Shown here piece by piece: positions 50,151 to 59,141 of a DNA stretch of 64,000 nucleotides (positions within the stretch are counted from its first letter, which is position 1; each line of letters begins with the position of its first letter). Made by a program: the position numbers and the translations under genes. Below the pieces are notes generated by a model. The model saw nothing but the letters and a program-made list of their open reading frames with translations, ran no database searches and was not told where the DNA came from. This DNA is from Parabacteroides sp. (GTDB lineage: Bacteria; Bacteroidota; Bacteroidia; Bacteroidales; Tannerellaceae), in NCBI GenBank assembly GCA_028707405.1, contig JAQWBH010000002.1, forward strand, positions 17,079 through 81,078, in the 5' to 3' direction.

Positions 50151-50158
50151 CAAACTTA
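50151..50158 (-). promoter_or_regulatory. -7 promoter box for the four-gene lipid operon
   Basis: Minus strand TAAGTTTG fits TAnnTTTG, 23 bases before the cytidylyltransferase ATG, so the operon is transcribed independently of pdxA. Confidence 0.5.
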
Positions 50159-50200
50159 CACAAACTTTTTGTATATGAAAAAGATTACATAAGGAAACAA

Positions 50201-51310
50201 TTATAATGTATCTGCATCATCATCTTTCGTCAAATCCAGTTTTTCATTATCACCGCCTTTATCAAAATATTGCCTGCGCAACGGATTTGCTGTCGCTTCC
50301 TTATAACGAATACGGTTACGGAATATATCCAGAGCTGCATATACAGCCTGACGAAATGATTCTTCTGAAGCCTGGTTCTTACCTGCAATATCATATGCAG
50401 TACCATGTGCCGGAGATGTTCTCACAATCGATAATCCAGCTGTGTAATTCACACCGTCATCCATAGCTAAAGCCTTGAATGGAGCTAAACCCTGATCATG
50501 ATACATCGCTAATACTCCATCAAACTTTTCATCCATTCTTGAACCGAAAAAACCGTCAGCCGCGAAAGGGCCAAAAGACATAACGCCCTGCTTTTCTGCT
50601 TCTTGCATTGCAGGAATAATTATTTCTTTTTCTTCCTTTCCAAGTAAACCATCGTCTCCCGCATGAGGATTCAAAGAAAGAACAGCTATCCGCGGACGAA
50701 TAATAGCAAAATCCTGTTTCAATGATTGATTAAAGATATGCAGTTTCGAAACTATATTATCGGTAGTAATCTTTGGGGCGACCTGAGAAAGAGGAATATG
50801 CCCCGTCACTAAAGCTACACGCAACTCACCTTTCATTAATATCATCAAAGCTTTATGGCTGGCATTACTGAAACATTCTTCCAAATATTCAGTATGTCCA
50901 GGGAAATGGAAAGTCGGATTTTGAATATTATGCTTATTAATCGGAGCTGTTACCAATACATCCACCGCATTTCTTTTGAGGTCGGACACTGCCGCTTCGA
51001 GCGAAGCGTATGATGCTTCCCCGGCTATTTCCGTTGACTGAGACAATTCCACTTTCGTATCATCACTTATGCAATTGATAATATTCACTCTTTCCGAGAC
51101 AGCCTCTTCAGCTTGAGTAATTGTATTCAAATTGACAGGTGGCAAATCAAGCACTTTCCGATGATAAGCTGCAATCTTAGATGACCCATATATGATGGGA
51201 GTACAGAGTTCTTCCATCCGGGCATCTCCAAAAGTTTTTAAAATAACCTCATATCCTATGCCATTGATATCTCCCTGAGTAATTCCTACTTTAATCAATC
51301 GTTCTTCCAT
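50201..51310 (-). CDS. pdxA: 4-hydroxythreonine-4-phosphate dehydrogenase PdxA
   Basis: 369-residue cytoplasmic NAD-dependent enzyme of pyridoxal 5'-phosphate synthesis. Metal and substrate residues are in FPGHTEYL, NPHAGDDG and MYHDQGLAPFK, and TSPAHGTAYD closes the active site. It follows the DUF4837 lipoprotein gene by 9 bases. The next operon, 73 bases downstream, has its own promoter. The rest of the pdx pathway is not in the window. Confidence 0.94.
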   Translation of the reverse strand: MEERLIKVGITQGDINGIGYEVILKTFGDARMEELCTPIIYGSSKIAAYHRKVLDLPPVNLNTITQAEEAVSERVNIINCISDDTKVELSQSTEIAGEASYASLEAAVSDLKRNAVDVLVTAPINKHNIQNPTFHFPGHTEYLEECFSNASHKALMILMKGELRVALVTGHIPLSQVAPKITTDNIVSKLHIFNQSLKQDFAIIRPRIAVLSLNPHAGDDGLLGKEEKEIIIPAMQEAEKQGVMSFGPFAADGFFGSRMDEKFDGVLAMYHDQGLAPFKALAMDDGVNYTAGLSIVRTSPAHGTAYDIAGKNQASEESFRQAVYAALDIFRNRIRYKEATANPLRRQYFDKGGDNEKLDLTKDDDADTL

Positions 51311-51319
51311 TTCTTCTAT

Positions 51320-52351
51320 TTATTTTTTCTCTCCTTGTTTTTTTGCCGGTTGTTCTACAAATTCGCCCGGCAACTGAAGTGTATATAATGCAGCTTCAAT
51401 ACGACGAATATAATTGCGTTTATTAGTTTCAGGAGCAAATACAAAGCCTTCAACAACAACAATACGGTTATTCTTTTCATCCAAGCGAATATGACTGACA
51501 AACGGACCACCCATCATATCTCCCTGCATCTCCCAAAGCCCACGAAGTTCTCCACAATATTTACCATTGCTCAACGTCAAAGGAGTATATGTAATTCCAA
51601 TCTTCTGAGTCTTCATGTACGAATTCGGGAATACTCCCAAAATATTCTGTTTCAAAACTGAATCACGTTTAGCGATCAAATAATCGGCCGTGAATGTATT
51701 CTTATCCTTATAGGGAAAAGTATAAACAACCAGATCGGTACGACCTATCTTTGCATCATTGGAAGCCCAAAAGAAATTTGTCGTATCTCGATAGGAATTC
51801 ATATCAGCTGGCACTTTAATTTGAATATCAAACGCTTTTTTAACATGCTTCATAACCAATGAACTATATTGTGAGCTATAAATATTTATCATACGATCTA
51901 TTTCAACCTGATTAAAATAATCTATTATCGACGTAGGATGTGTTTGCATATGTTCAACAATAGATTCTATTGAAGGAGCATTCATAACCATAACAACCTG
52001 ATTTTTCGCATAACGATCACGTTCGGCTTTCAATGAAACTTTTGTGTATTGCGAACTATCAATCTTTACGATCAAAATATTACGAACATATGTAAGTAAA
52101 TTGTTAAATTGATCAGGAGTACAATATGTAATTTTAAATGAAGCTTCAGATTGAGGTAATCCTGGCACATCAGAATGTAATTGCGCCTTAATGGCCTCGC
52201 CAGCAGGAGAAGTCCAAGCCGCTTTATCCATAACCACCACAACCTCATAGATCATGCCTGTTGCATTGTGTGTTGCCGAACCCGAACCACAACCTTCCAT
52301 CGCTAGTAACAAAAGTGACAATAAACCAAACAATAATGAACGTGTTTTCAT
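51320..52351 (-). CDS. DUF4837-family lipoprotein
   Basis: 343-residue lipoprotein with lipobox Cys21 (AMEGC) and a mature DUF4837-like domain over nearly the whole length (YEVVVVMDKAAWTSPAGEAI near the N-terminus, KIGITYTPLTLSNGKYCGE and LRGLWEMQGDMMGGPF later). The family is confined to Bacteroidota and has no known function. It precedes pdxA by 9 bases. Tandem -7 boxes lie upstream. Confidence 0.83.
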   Translation of the reverse strand: MKTRSLLFGLLSLLLLAMEGCGSGSATHNATGMIYEVVVVMDKAAWTSPAGEAIKAQLHSDVPGLPQSEASFKITYCTPDQFNNLLTYVRNILIVKIDSSQYTKVSLKAERDRYAKNQVVMVMNAPSIESIVEHMQTHPTSIIDYFNQVEIDRMINIYSSQYSSLVMKHVKKAFDIQIKVPADMNSYRDTTNFFWASNDAKIGRTDLVVYTFPYKDKNTFTADYLIAKRDSVLKQNILGVFPNSYMKTQKIGITYTPLTLSNGKYCGELRGLWEMQGDMMGGPFVSHIRLDEKNNRIVVVEGFVFAPETNKRNYIRRIEAALYTLQLPGEFVEQPAKKQGEKK

Positions 52352-52380
52352 ATTCGCAAGTATTCATTTATTTCATCAGA

Positions 52381-52408
52381 CAAATATAAGCTTTTTCTTT
52401 CAAATATA
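52381..52408 (-). promoter_or_regulatory. Two tandem -7 boxes for the DUF4837-pdxA unit
   Basis: TATATTTG occurs twice on the minus strand (52388-52381 and 52408-52401), exactly 20 bases apart. Either or both could direct transcription; the upstream TTTG could also serve as a -33 element for the downstream box. Confidence 0.55.
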
Positions 52409-52415
52409 GCGGCAT

Positions 52416-53447
52416 TTATTCCTTTTGTTGCTGTTTTACTGTAGAAAGCATGCCGCAAGCAGCAAATATATCTTCACCACGCGAAGCACGGATCGTACAA
52501 ATAATACCAGCAGCATTTAATGCATCTCTAAACACTTCCATATTCTGAATATCTGAACTTTGAAGGGGAACATTCGGTATAGCATGAAAACGGATCAAAT
52601 TAACACGACAAGGAAAACCTTTCAACAGTTTTATCAATCCACGTGCGTGCCTCAAATCATCATTCAAATTTTTAAAAACAATATACTCAAATGAGATACG
52701 CCGCTGATGGGCAAAATCATATTGTTTTACCTTCTCTATTATCTCATTTATCGGAAAAGCCTTTTCAACAGGCATCAACGACAAGCGTTCATCCCCAAAT
52801 GGAGAATGAAGACTGATAGCCAGATTACACTGACTTTCATCAAGAAAACGTTGCAATCCTTTTGTAGTACCTATCGTTGAAACAGTAATTCGCTTCGGAC
52901 TCCACGCATATCCGTAAGATGAAGTCAAAATCTCAAGTATCTTAAATAATTCATCTACATTATCAAGAGGTTCACCCATTCCCATAAACACAACATTTGA
53001 CAGCGAGTCGAATTCAGGTAACGACTGTATTTGATTTAATATTTCATTGGCTGTCAGGTTTTGAACAAAACCCATTTTCCCCGTCATACAAAACAGGCAA
53101 TTCATCTTGCAACCCACTTGTGAAGAGACACAAAGAGTATTCCTATCGTCTGTAGGAATATAAACAGACTCAACAAAATGATTTTCATCAGCAGAAAAAA
53201 GATATTTTACCGTTCCATCCACAGACTTTTTACTATCGACGGGAGATATTGCTCCCACGTCATACCGTTCATCAAGCAAATTTCTTTTGGAAGCAGCAAT
53301 ATTGGTCATAGCCGCTATAGAAGTCACTCGTTTTTTATACAACCAATCTGCCATCTGCTTTGCAGCATATGAAGGTAATTCCAATTCTTTTGCCACAGAT
53401 TTCAGTTCATTAAGCGTCATCCCTAATAATCGTTTCTTCCCATCCAT
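52416..53447 (-). CDS. rlmN: Dual-specificity 23S rRNA/tRNA adenine-C2 methyltransferase RlmN
   Basis: 343-residue radical-SAM enzyme that methylates C2 of A2503 in 23S rRNA and A37 of some tRNAs. The iron-sulfur motif is Cys113-x3-Cys117-x2-Cys120 (GCKMNCLFC). The conserved SSQVG precedes it, and FMGMGEPLDN follows. Three in-frame ATGs exist (53492, 53471, 53447); I use 53447, since the -7 box at 53480-53473 puts the first two upstream of or at the transcription start. It follows the ppiD-like gene's terminator. Confidence 0.93.
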   Translation of the reverse strand: MDGKKRLLGMTLNELKSVAKELELPSYAAKQMADWLYKKRVTSIAAMTNIAASKRNLLDERYDVGAISPVDSKKSVDGTVKYLFSADENHFVESVYIPTDDRNTLCVSSQVGCKMNCLFCMTGKMGFVQNLTANEILNQIQSLPEFDSLSNVVFMGMGEPLDNVDELFKILEILTSSYGYAWSPKRITVSTIGTTKGLQRFLDESQCNLAISLHSPFGDERLSLMPVEKAFPINEIIEKVKQYDFAHQRRISFEYIVFKNLNDDLRHARGLIKLLKGFPCRVNLIRFHAIPNVPLQSSDIQNMEVFRDALNAAGIICTIRASRGEDIFAACGMLSTVKQQQKE

Positions 53448-53472
53448 ATTTCGTGTACTTATATTTAACATA

Positions 53473-53480
53473 CAAAAATA
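53473..53480 (-). promoter_or_regulatory. -7 promoter box for rlmN
   Basis: Minus strand TATTTTTG fits TAnnTTTG, 26 bases before the ATG at 53447, and touches the T-run of the preceding terminator. Confidence 0.5.
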
Positions 53481-53481
53481 C

Positions 53482-53515
53482 AAAAAAGCCATCGAACTTA
53501 CTGTCCGGTGGCTTT
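53482..53515 (-). terminator. Rho-independent terminator after the ppiD-like gene
   Basis: On the minus strand AAAGCCA pairs with TGGCTTT across a 20-base loop that has short extra pairing, followed by T to 53482. It sits between the ppiD-like gene and rlmN. Confidence 0.65.
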
Positions 53516-53545
53516 AAATATGTTAATCAAATATTTCAATTTCAA

Positions 53546-55687
53546 TTAATAGAAACGAATTCGATTATCAACAACCTTCGCTTTATCCATCAACGACTGA
53601 ACAGCCTGATAACCTACACGATACATATTCGATGAATTCAGAGCTTTCAGTTCTGCTACCTCATCAAAGCCATTCAAATCCTTATTCTGATCAACTATAC
53701 GAAATACATATACGCCATTATTACCTGCAACAGGAGCACTTATCTCATTAGGTCTCAATAATGAAACCATTGCATTCAGTTTAGGTTCAACACCAATTCC
53801 GGCAATACGCGGAGTCGCAAAACTAACAAACTTAACAGAATCTATATTTGCTTTCATTGCCTGAGCATATGATTCCAAAGTGGTAAGTTTCTTATCTGCT
53901 AAACTCTTTACTATCATCTCTCCCTTCTTTTGAGCCACTAATTCTGCCTTTAATAATGGAGTAACAGACGCTAAAGAACGATAACCCTCAGCCAGTTTTC
54001 CTTCAACCGCTGCAATAACAAACTTATCACTGCATTCGAAAATTTCTGAAAGCTTACCCTTATCATTTTGAAATGCCCATCGAATAACCTGACGTGAGTT
54101 CTTTATATTGCCTATCGTTTCATCGGTTTTATTAATAGTTACATTAGAAAATGCACTGTATCCAGCCTTTTTTGCTGCCGTTTCCAAACCTTTAGGATCA
54201 TTATTTTTTGTAACAAACTGATTTAATTTATTGTAGATTATGCCATAAGTTTTTGAACTGGCAGATACAGCCATATCAACATCAGCAATCTTATATTTGC
54301 TTACACTGGCCGTCTTATCAGTAACCTTAACGATATGTGTGCCATACATCGATTTTACAATTGCATAATCATTTACAGGAGTTGAAAAGATAGTCTTCTT
54401 AAAATCATCATTCAAAGCTCTTAGAGCCGTAGCCTCTGTAAACCAACCCAACTCACCGCCTTTTTCTGCAGCCTGATCTGAAGAAAATTGCTTTGCCAAA
54501 GCAGCAAAGTCACCTCCGCTCTTCAATATTTTAATAATACTATCCGCTCTTAATTTCAATGTCGCATCATCAGCACCTGAAAGCATAATATGACTTACTT
54601 TCACTGAATCAGGACCTACTGTCTTATCTACTAACTTAAAGAGTCTGTATTTGTCATTTTCATATGACGGACCATAAATATCACCCACATTGGCTGTTTT
54701 AACAAACTGCTTCATTTGATCGTCTAATGCCTTTTCGGTAAAGAATGCGTCAACATACTGAACTTCGGAGTTCTCATTGACGATATCAGCAATTTTATCT
54801 GTGGCAGAAGCCAAGTCCTTCTTTACTGATTCGATTGTTGCGGAAGCCTTGTCATAATCGTCTTTACTTGGACGGATGTCTACAGCTACATATTTAATCA
54901 CTCGCCCTTCCTTTTGCTTAAACATTTCCTTACGCTGATTATACAACTTTTCGATCTCACTCTTGCTGACAGTAACAGTTGAATCGGAAATTGTTGAATA
55001 CGGTTGCATCACGTAAACGATATTAGAGCTGACTGCCGAACCCTGAAAAGCGTCTTTTGCATCCAGTTTATTTGCTGAAACAGCTTTACCAAGTAAAGTT
55101 ACATATTTTTCTTCCAAACGCTGGCGTTTAATATTTTTTTCCCAAAACATCCAGAATTGACGTGCTTTTTGGATTTCACTCTGCTGATCTGCTGACATAC
55201 TTGCCGTATTCTTATCGCTTTCAATCACCTTAAGAAAGCGAAGCAAAGCAGCTTTATCAAACATACCTGTCTGCGGATTAGCAAACATTTGCATCTGCTG
55301 AATAACCGGAGAGATATTTTCACCCTGAACCATATCAAATAATTCTTCAGGAGTGATCTGTAATCCTAACTTTGCTGTTGCTTTTTCAAGCACAGCATCT
55401 TGTACCAATCCATCAAATACCGACTGACGAATCTGCGTTTGATACTCTTCAGGAATATTGTTTGTTCCTGATTGCGATTTGTAAACATCAGTCATCTCAT
55501 CCACAAGGTCCTGATATTCATGAATTTTTACAACTTTACCCTCAATTTCAGCAACTTTTTCCTGTGATTGTCTGAAATAAGTAGAACCAGAGTTAAAAAA
55601 GTCTCCCAAAATGAAAGCGAGTAATGCAAAACCTACAATGAATACAAGCAACCCCGCTTTACTTCTGATTTTTTCCAGCGTAGCCAT
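53546..55687 (-). CDS. PpiD-like periplasmic peptidyl-prolyl isomerase/chaperone
   Basis: 713-residue membrane-anchored chaperone. The N-terminal segment MATLEKIRSKAGLLVFIVGF is a single transmembrane anchor, followed by SurA_N-type helices (about 45-200). A parvulin-type rotamase domain lies near residues 340-440 (VKVSHIMLSGADDATLKLRADSI ... KQFSSDQAAEKGGELGWF). The rest is further helical chaperone sequence. It should fold secreted and outer-membrane proteins near the translocon. It is separated from the CNNM gene by 96 bases. Confidence 0.9.
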   Translation of the reverse strand: MATLEKIRSKAGLLVFIVGFALLAFILGDFFNSGSTYFRQSQEKVAEIEGKVVKIHEYQDLVDEMTDVYKSQSGTNNIPEEYQTQIRQSVFDGLVQDAVLEKATAKLGLQITPEELFDMVQGENISPVIQQMQMFANPQTGMFDKAALLRFLKVIESDKNTASMSADQQSEIQKARQFWMFWEKNIKRQRLEEKYVTLLGKAVSANKLDAKDAFQGSAVSSNIVYVMQPYSTISDSTVTVSKSEIEKLYNQRKEMFKQKEGRVIKYVAVDIRPSKDDYDKASATIESVKKDLASATDKIADIVNENSEVQYVDAFFTEKALDDQMKQFVKTANVGDIYGPSYENDKYRLFKLVDKTVGPDSVKVSHIMLSGADDATLKLRADSIIKILKSGGDFAALAKQFSSDQAAEKGGELGWFTEATALRALNDDFKKTIFSTPVNDYAIVKSMYGTHIVKVTDKTASVSKYKIADVDMAVSASSKTYGIIYNKLNQFVTKNNDPKGLETAAKKAGYSAFSNVTINKTDETIGNIKNSRQVIRWAFQNDKGKLSEIFECSDKFVIAAVEGKLAEGYRSLASVTPLLKAELVAQKKGEMIVKSLADKKLTTLESYAQAMKANIDSVKFVSFATPRIAGIGVEPKLNAMVSLLRPNEISAPVAGNNGVYVFRIVDQNKDLNGFDEVAELKALNSSNMYRVGYQAVQSLMDKAKVVDNRIRFY

Positions 55688-55783
55688 TTACTTTATCTTT
55701 TTTTTTTATATTATTATCCATTCTTTAAGGGCACGAAGATACGAAAAAAAGGAATTAAAACACCGTTTCTCTACTTTTTTTTA

Positions 55784-57040
55784 TTATTTCGCTATTTTCA
55801 TTCTTACTAACTCAATCTTCGTTGCCGTTACTTTTATGATTTTAAATGTATATTTATCTATAACCACCGACTCATTCGGCTTCGGAAAATCCTGATAATG
55901 AAACAGTATAAATCCTGCGATAGTCACATAATCATCCGATTCAGGAAGATTCAGATCAAATTTTTCATTTAATGTATCAATCTCAACGCGCCCAGACAAT
56001 AAATACTCATCTTCTCCAACTTTCTTTGATATAACCGTCTTTACATCATGTTCATCTTCTATTTCTCCGAATATTTCTTCTACAAGATCCTCCAAAGTAA
56101 CTATACCCGCAGTTCCGCCGAATTCATCGACTACAACGGCAAGACTACGTTTCTCCTGCATCAGGAGTTTCATCAGCTTGCTGGCTGCCATGGTTTCAGG
56201 GACAATAGAGACCGTACAGATACTTTGCGTCCAATTCAATGGATTCTTAAACATCTCCGACGAATGTATATATCCGATGATATCATCAATATTTTCATTA
56301 TAAACCACAATTTTTGAAAGACCTGTCTCCACAAACTTAGTACGAAGTTCTTCTATGGTAACAGTTTTATCACATGCCACAATCTCGGTTCGCGGAACAA
56401 TACAATCACGCAAACGAACATCCGAAAAATCGAGAGCATTCTGAAATATCTTTACTTCCGTATCCATTCCTGAGTTTTGAGGTGCGTCTTCTATACTTTT
56501 CTGGATAAAATAATCCAAATCAATTTTTCCCAAGGGGTGTTGGTTATAAACTGAAACATTCTTCACGCCCAGCATCTTCAAAATCAAATAAGAAGATAAT
56601 GAACAAAATCTGGATATGGGATATAATAGAATATATATAATGTATAAAGGAATGGAGAACAGTTTGAGTGAAAAGTTCGGGTTCAACTTAAAAATAGTCT
56701 TGGGAATAAACTCTCCTGCAAATAGAATCAGTATAGTTGATATGATTGACTGAAGAAAGACAATCATTGCTTCATTACTAACCAGTTTGGCAATATAAGG
56801 TTCAAGCAGAATAGCCATCTGCAAACCGTAAATAACCAAAGCAATATTGTTACCGACCAACATCGTTGAAATAAACTGACTCGGGTTGCGATAAAACACA
56901 TCCAAAATTCGTGAAGTCAATTTTTTATCTTCCTTATCCACCTCAAAACGGAGTTTATTTGAAGACACAAAAGCGATCTCCATTCCCGAAAAAAAGGCAG
57001 AGAAAAACAACGAAATAAATATGTAAATTAGCGAGTTCAC
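55784..57040 (-). CDS. CNNM/CBS-domain membrane protein (CorC/HlyC family)
   Basis: 418-residue inner-membrane protein. The CNNM transmembrane domain (1-180; FFSAFFSGMEIAFVSSNKL) is followed by a CBS pair (about 200-325) and a C-terminal CorC/HlyC domain (to 418). The segment EDLVEEIFGEIEDEHD is the typical junction. Such proteins take part in divalent-cation homeostasis. It follows lptC by 14 bases in an apparent operon. Confidence 0.88.
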   Translation of the reverse strand: MNSLIYIFISLFFSAFFSGMEIAFVSSNKLRFEVDKEDKKLTSRILDVFYRNPSQFISTMLVGNNIALVIYGLQMAILLEPYIAKLVSNEAMIVFLQSIISTILILFAGEFIPKTIFKLNPNFSLKLFSIPLYIIYILLYPISRFCSLSSYLILKMLGVKNVSVYNQHPLGKIDLDYFIQKSIEDAPQNSGMDTEVKIFQNALDFSDVRLRDCIVPRTEIVACDKTVTIEELRTKFVETGLSKIVVYNENIDDIIGYIHSSEMFKNPLNWTQSICTVSIVPETMAASKLMKLLMQEKRSLAVVVDEFGGTAGIVTLEDLVEEIFGEIEDEHDVKTVISKKVGEDEYLLSGRVEIDTLNEKFDLNLPESDDYVTIAGFILFHYQDFPKPNESVVIDKYTFKIIKVTATKIELVRMKIAK

Positions 57041-57054
57041 AATATTAGCCTTAA

Positions 57055-57705
57055 TTAAAAATGCCTTGTTCCTATCAAAACCGAATCAGGTATATTACCC
57101 TCTTTAGCTGAATCAGAAGGAGATGTGTTCACGGGAAATTCCCCTGTCGAATTAAATATTCGGTAATCGGTCATTTCTTGGTTTGATTCAAACCCTACTC
57201 CGGTTATAATTTTATCAACTTCTTGAATTCTCATAAACTTATCAGAATAGAGTTTGGCTTCTCTTTGATCCCAATATAGAAGAGAAGTTTCAAATTTACT
57301 ACCTTGTAAACTGACAATCTTTACATTCCCCACCAGTTTCCACAAATGCTTTCTTGAATAATTATATGCTGTATCAGCTTTGATATATCCTTCAGTATGA
57401 AATAAAGTATCATACTTTTCCACATAAAGTCCTTTAGGAAAAAACCAATAAGGTTCTTTTGCCTTATCGAAAATAAGCCATAATTTCGATACCAACCGAT
57501 ATCGTGTAATTCCGGAATCGGAAATAAGCATTGACACGTTTTCCGTCCTAACAGTAAAACTCTTTTCCGGATCAAACTTAAGTTTTACAATTTCTTTTTT
57601 TCCCTTACTACATGATGCGCAAAACGAAAGAAGCATAATAACTACCATGAAGATAGTTATTATGCCCTTCTTATTTTCTTTTACCAAAAAACGGTCCACT
57701 GTCAT
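57055..57705 (-). CDS. lptC: LptC-related LPS-export lipoprotein
   Basis: 216-residue bitopic or lipidated envelope protein. The N-terminal hydrophobic helix contains a lipobox-like FCASC. The conserved LptC beta-jelly-roll repeats are visible (AYNYSRKHLWKLVGNVKIVS and LYWDQREAKLYSDKFMRI), as in the Lpt bridge component that passes lipopolysaccharide from the inner membrane to LptA. Start ATG at 57705, 2 bases after the TPR gene stop; the CNNM gene follows. Confidence 0.85.
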   Translation of the reverse strand: MTVDRFLVKENKKGIITIFMVVIMLLSFCASCSKGKKEIVKLKFDPEKSFTVRTENVSMLISDSGITRYRLVSKLWLIFDKAKEPYWFFPKGLYVEKYDTLFHTEGYIKADTAYNYSRKHLWKLVGNVKIVSLQGSKFETSLLYWDQREAKLYSDKFMRIQEVDKIITGVGFESNQEMTDYRIFNSTGEFPVNTSPSDSAKEGNIPDSVLIGTRHF

Positions 57706-57707
57706 TA

Positions 57708-59072
57708 TTATCTGACAATAACTGTCTCACCTATCCAACCTCCGATTCTAAATGGTTTACCCTTACCCAAATCCGGATGCATAAAGATTTCTTCTGTTGA
57801 AGGCAAGTGAGCGCGATATGTAGAAATCAGTTTATTTGCTTCCGCTGCACAACTTGAATCAACGGCTTTTGCTTTTTCGAACTTGTCGATTGCTGCATAA
57901 TAAACAGCTTTTGCCAATACAGGATCATCAGGATAAATTGATCTTGCTGATTTTGCATATAAATTTCCGATTAAAATATAAGGATCGCCATAAGAACCAT
58001 TTGTTTCAATAGCCTTCAAGCAATATTGTCTTGATTTAGAGTTGTTACCCTGTTCATAAGAAATAACGGCAATTAAGTAATAATCTTCAGCTTTCTCCTT
58101 ATTGGCTGTTTCCATTTTTGCAGCTTCTTCGAAGTATTGCATAGCTTTATCATAATCTTTAACCTTTACAGCTTGCTTTGCAATACCCAAAGCCGCGTCA
58201 GCACTTGGTTCGAGTTTATAAGCATAAGCTCCAGCAGTATAAAAAGCATCTATTTCCTGGCAACGAACTCGTCTCAACAAAGAAATAATCTCTTTCAATT
58301 TAGGCAGATCATTCTTTACTTCTTCAACCTTCGACGAATACATTTTCTGCAAGGTTTCACAATCAGCTGCACCGCTGTTTGCAAACGTAGCATCTAATGT
58401 AGACTTATATGCAGTCAAAGCAGTTTCTAACTTATTATTGTTTGCTGTCTGAGCATCTTTCAATTGCCTTTCAAAAATTGCGGAACATTTGAGATAATCT
58501 TGAATATATTGAGGCTTAAGATTCGGATCCTTCTGCATCATTTTAAAAGAAGCAAAAGCGAACATGTTGACCGTTCCTGATTCTGTGTCATCACCAAACT
58601 CACCCATAGCGGCCTTTGACCAATTATAAATAGTCTTATTATCAGCAGCATCACCCATATACTGTACATAATCCTGCAATTTATTAGCAATAATCCAATT
58701 TTTGCCATAACGCTGATCATCGCCAAAATATTTGATACGCTTGTCATACATCGCCATCAAATCATTAATAAGAGCATTTTTCTTTGCGGCATCTTTTGCA
58801 TTAGAGATCTGCCAGCCATAAATCCTGGCACCATACAGATAAATATCCTTATGAGCTCCCGGACATTCATCATAAGCCTTCTTCCAAAACTCATACGCGT
58901 CCTTGAAATTACCAGACTTAGCATACGGAACAAACAAACTGATATTTGTTATACAACGTACACTATCTTCTCCATGACCAAATGGCGTTCCGGAATCTAC
59001 ACCTTTCTGTGCATATCCTCCGAATGACATCATCGCGCATCCGATAGCCAATACTAAAACTTTGACTTTCAT
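57708..59072 (-). CDS. Exported tetratricopeptide-repeat protein
   Basis: 454-residue exported protein with a signal peptide (MKVKVLVLAIGCAMMSFGG, cleavage near YAQ). I start at ATG 59072, because the longer frame opens at a TTG. Most of the sequence is alpha-helical with TPR-like repeats, clearest around residues 275-400 (AKQAVKVKDYDKAMQYFEEA and LKAIETNGSYGDPYILIGN). Earlier parts hold more degenerate repeats. It is 2 bases before lptC, in the conserved coaX / barrel / TPR / lptC / CNNM order, so it is likely an envelope scaffold. Confidence 0.8.
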   Translation of the reverse strand: MKVKVLVLAIGCAMMSFGGYAQKGVDSGTPFGHGEDSVRCITNISLFVPYAKSGNFKDAYEFWKKAYDECPGAHKDIYLYGARIYGWQISNAKDAAKKNALINDLMAMYDKRIKYFGDDQRYGKNWIIANKLQDYVQYMGDAADNKTIYNWSKAAMGEFGDDTESGTVNMFAFASFKMMQKDPNLKPQYIQDYLKCSAIFERQLKDAQTANNNKLETALTAYKSTLDATFANSGAADCETLQKMYSSKVEEVKNDLPKLKEIISLLRRVRCQEIDAFYTAGAYAYKLEPSADAALGIAKQAVKVKDYDKAMQYFEEAAKMETANKEKAEDYYLIAVISYEQGNNSKSRQYCLKAIETNGSYGDPYILIGNLYAKSARSIYPDDPVLAKAVYYAAIDKFEKAKAVDSSCAAEANKLISTYRAHLPSTEEIFMHPDLGKGKPFRIGGWIGETVIVR

Positions 59073-59141
59073 ATCTATTTTCAATTATATAAAGTTAACT
59101 ACTTTAATTATCGCAATGTCTTTACAAACACTGCTTTTTTG

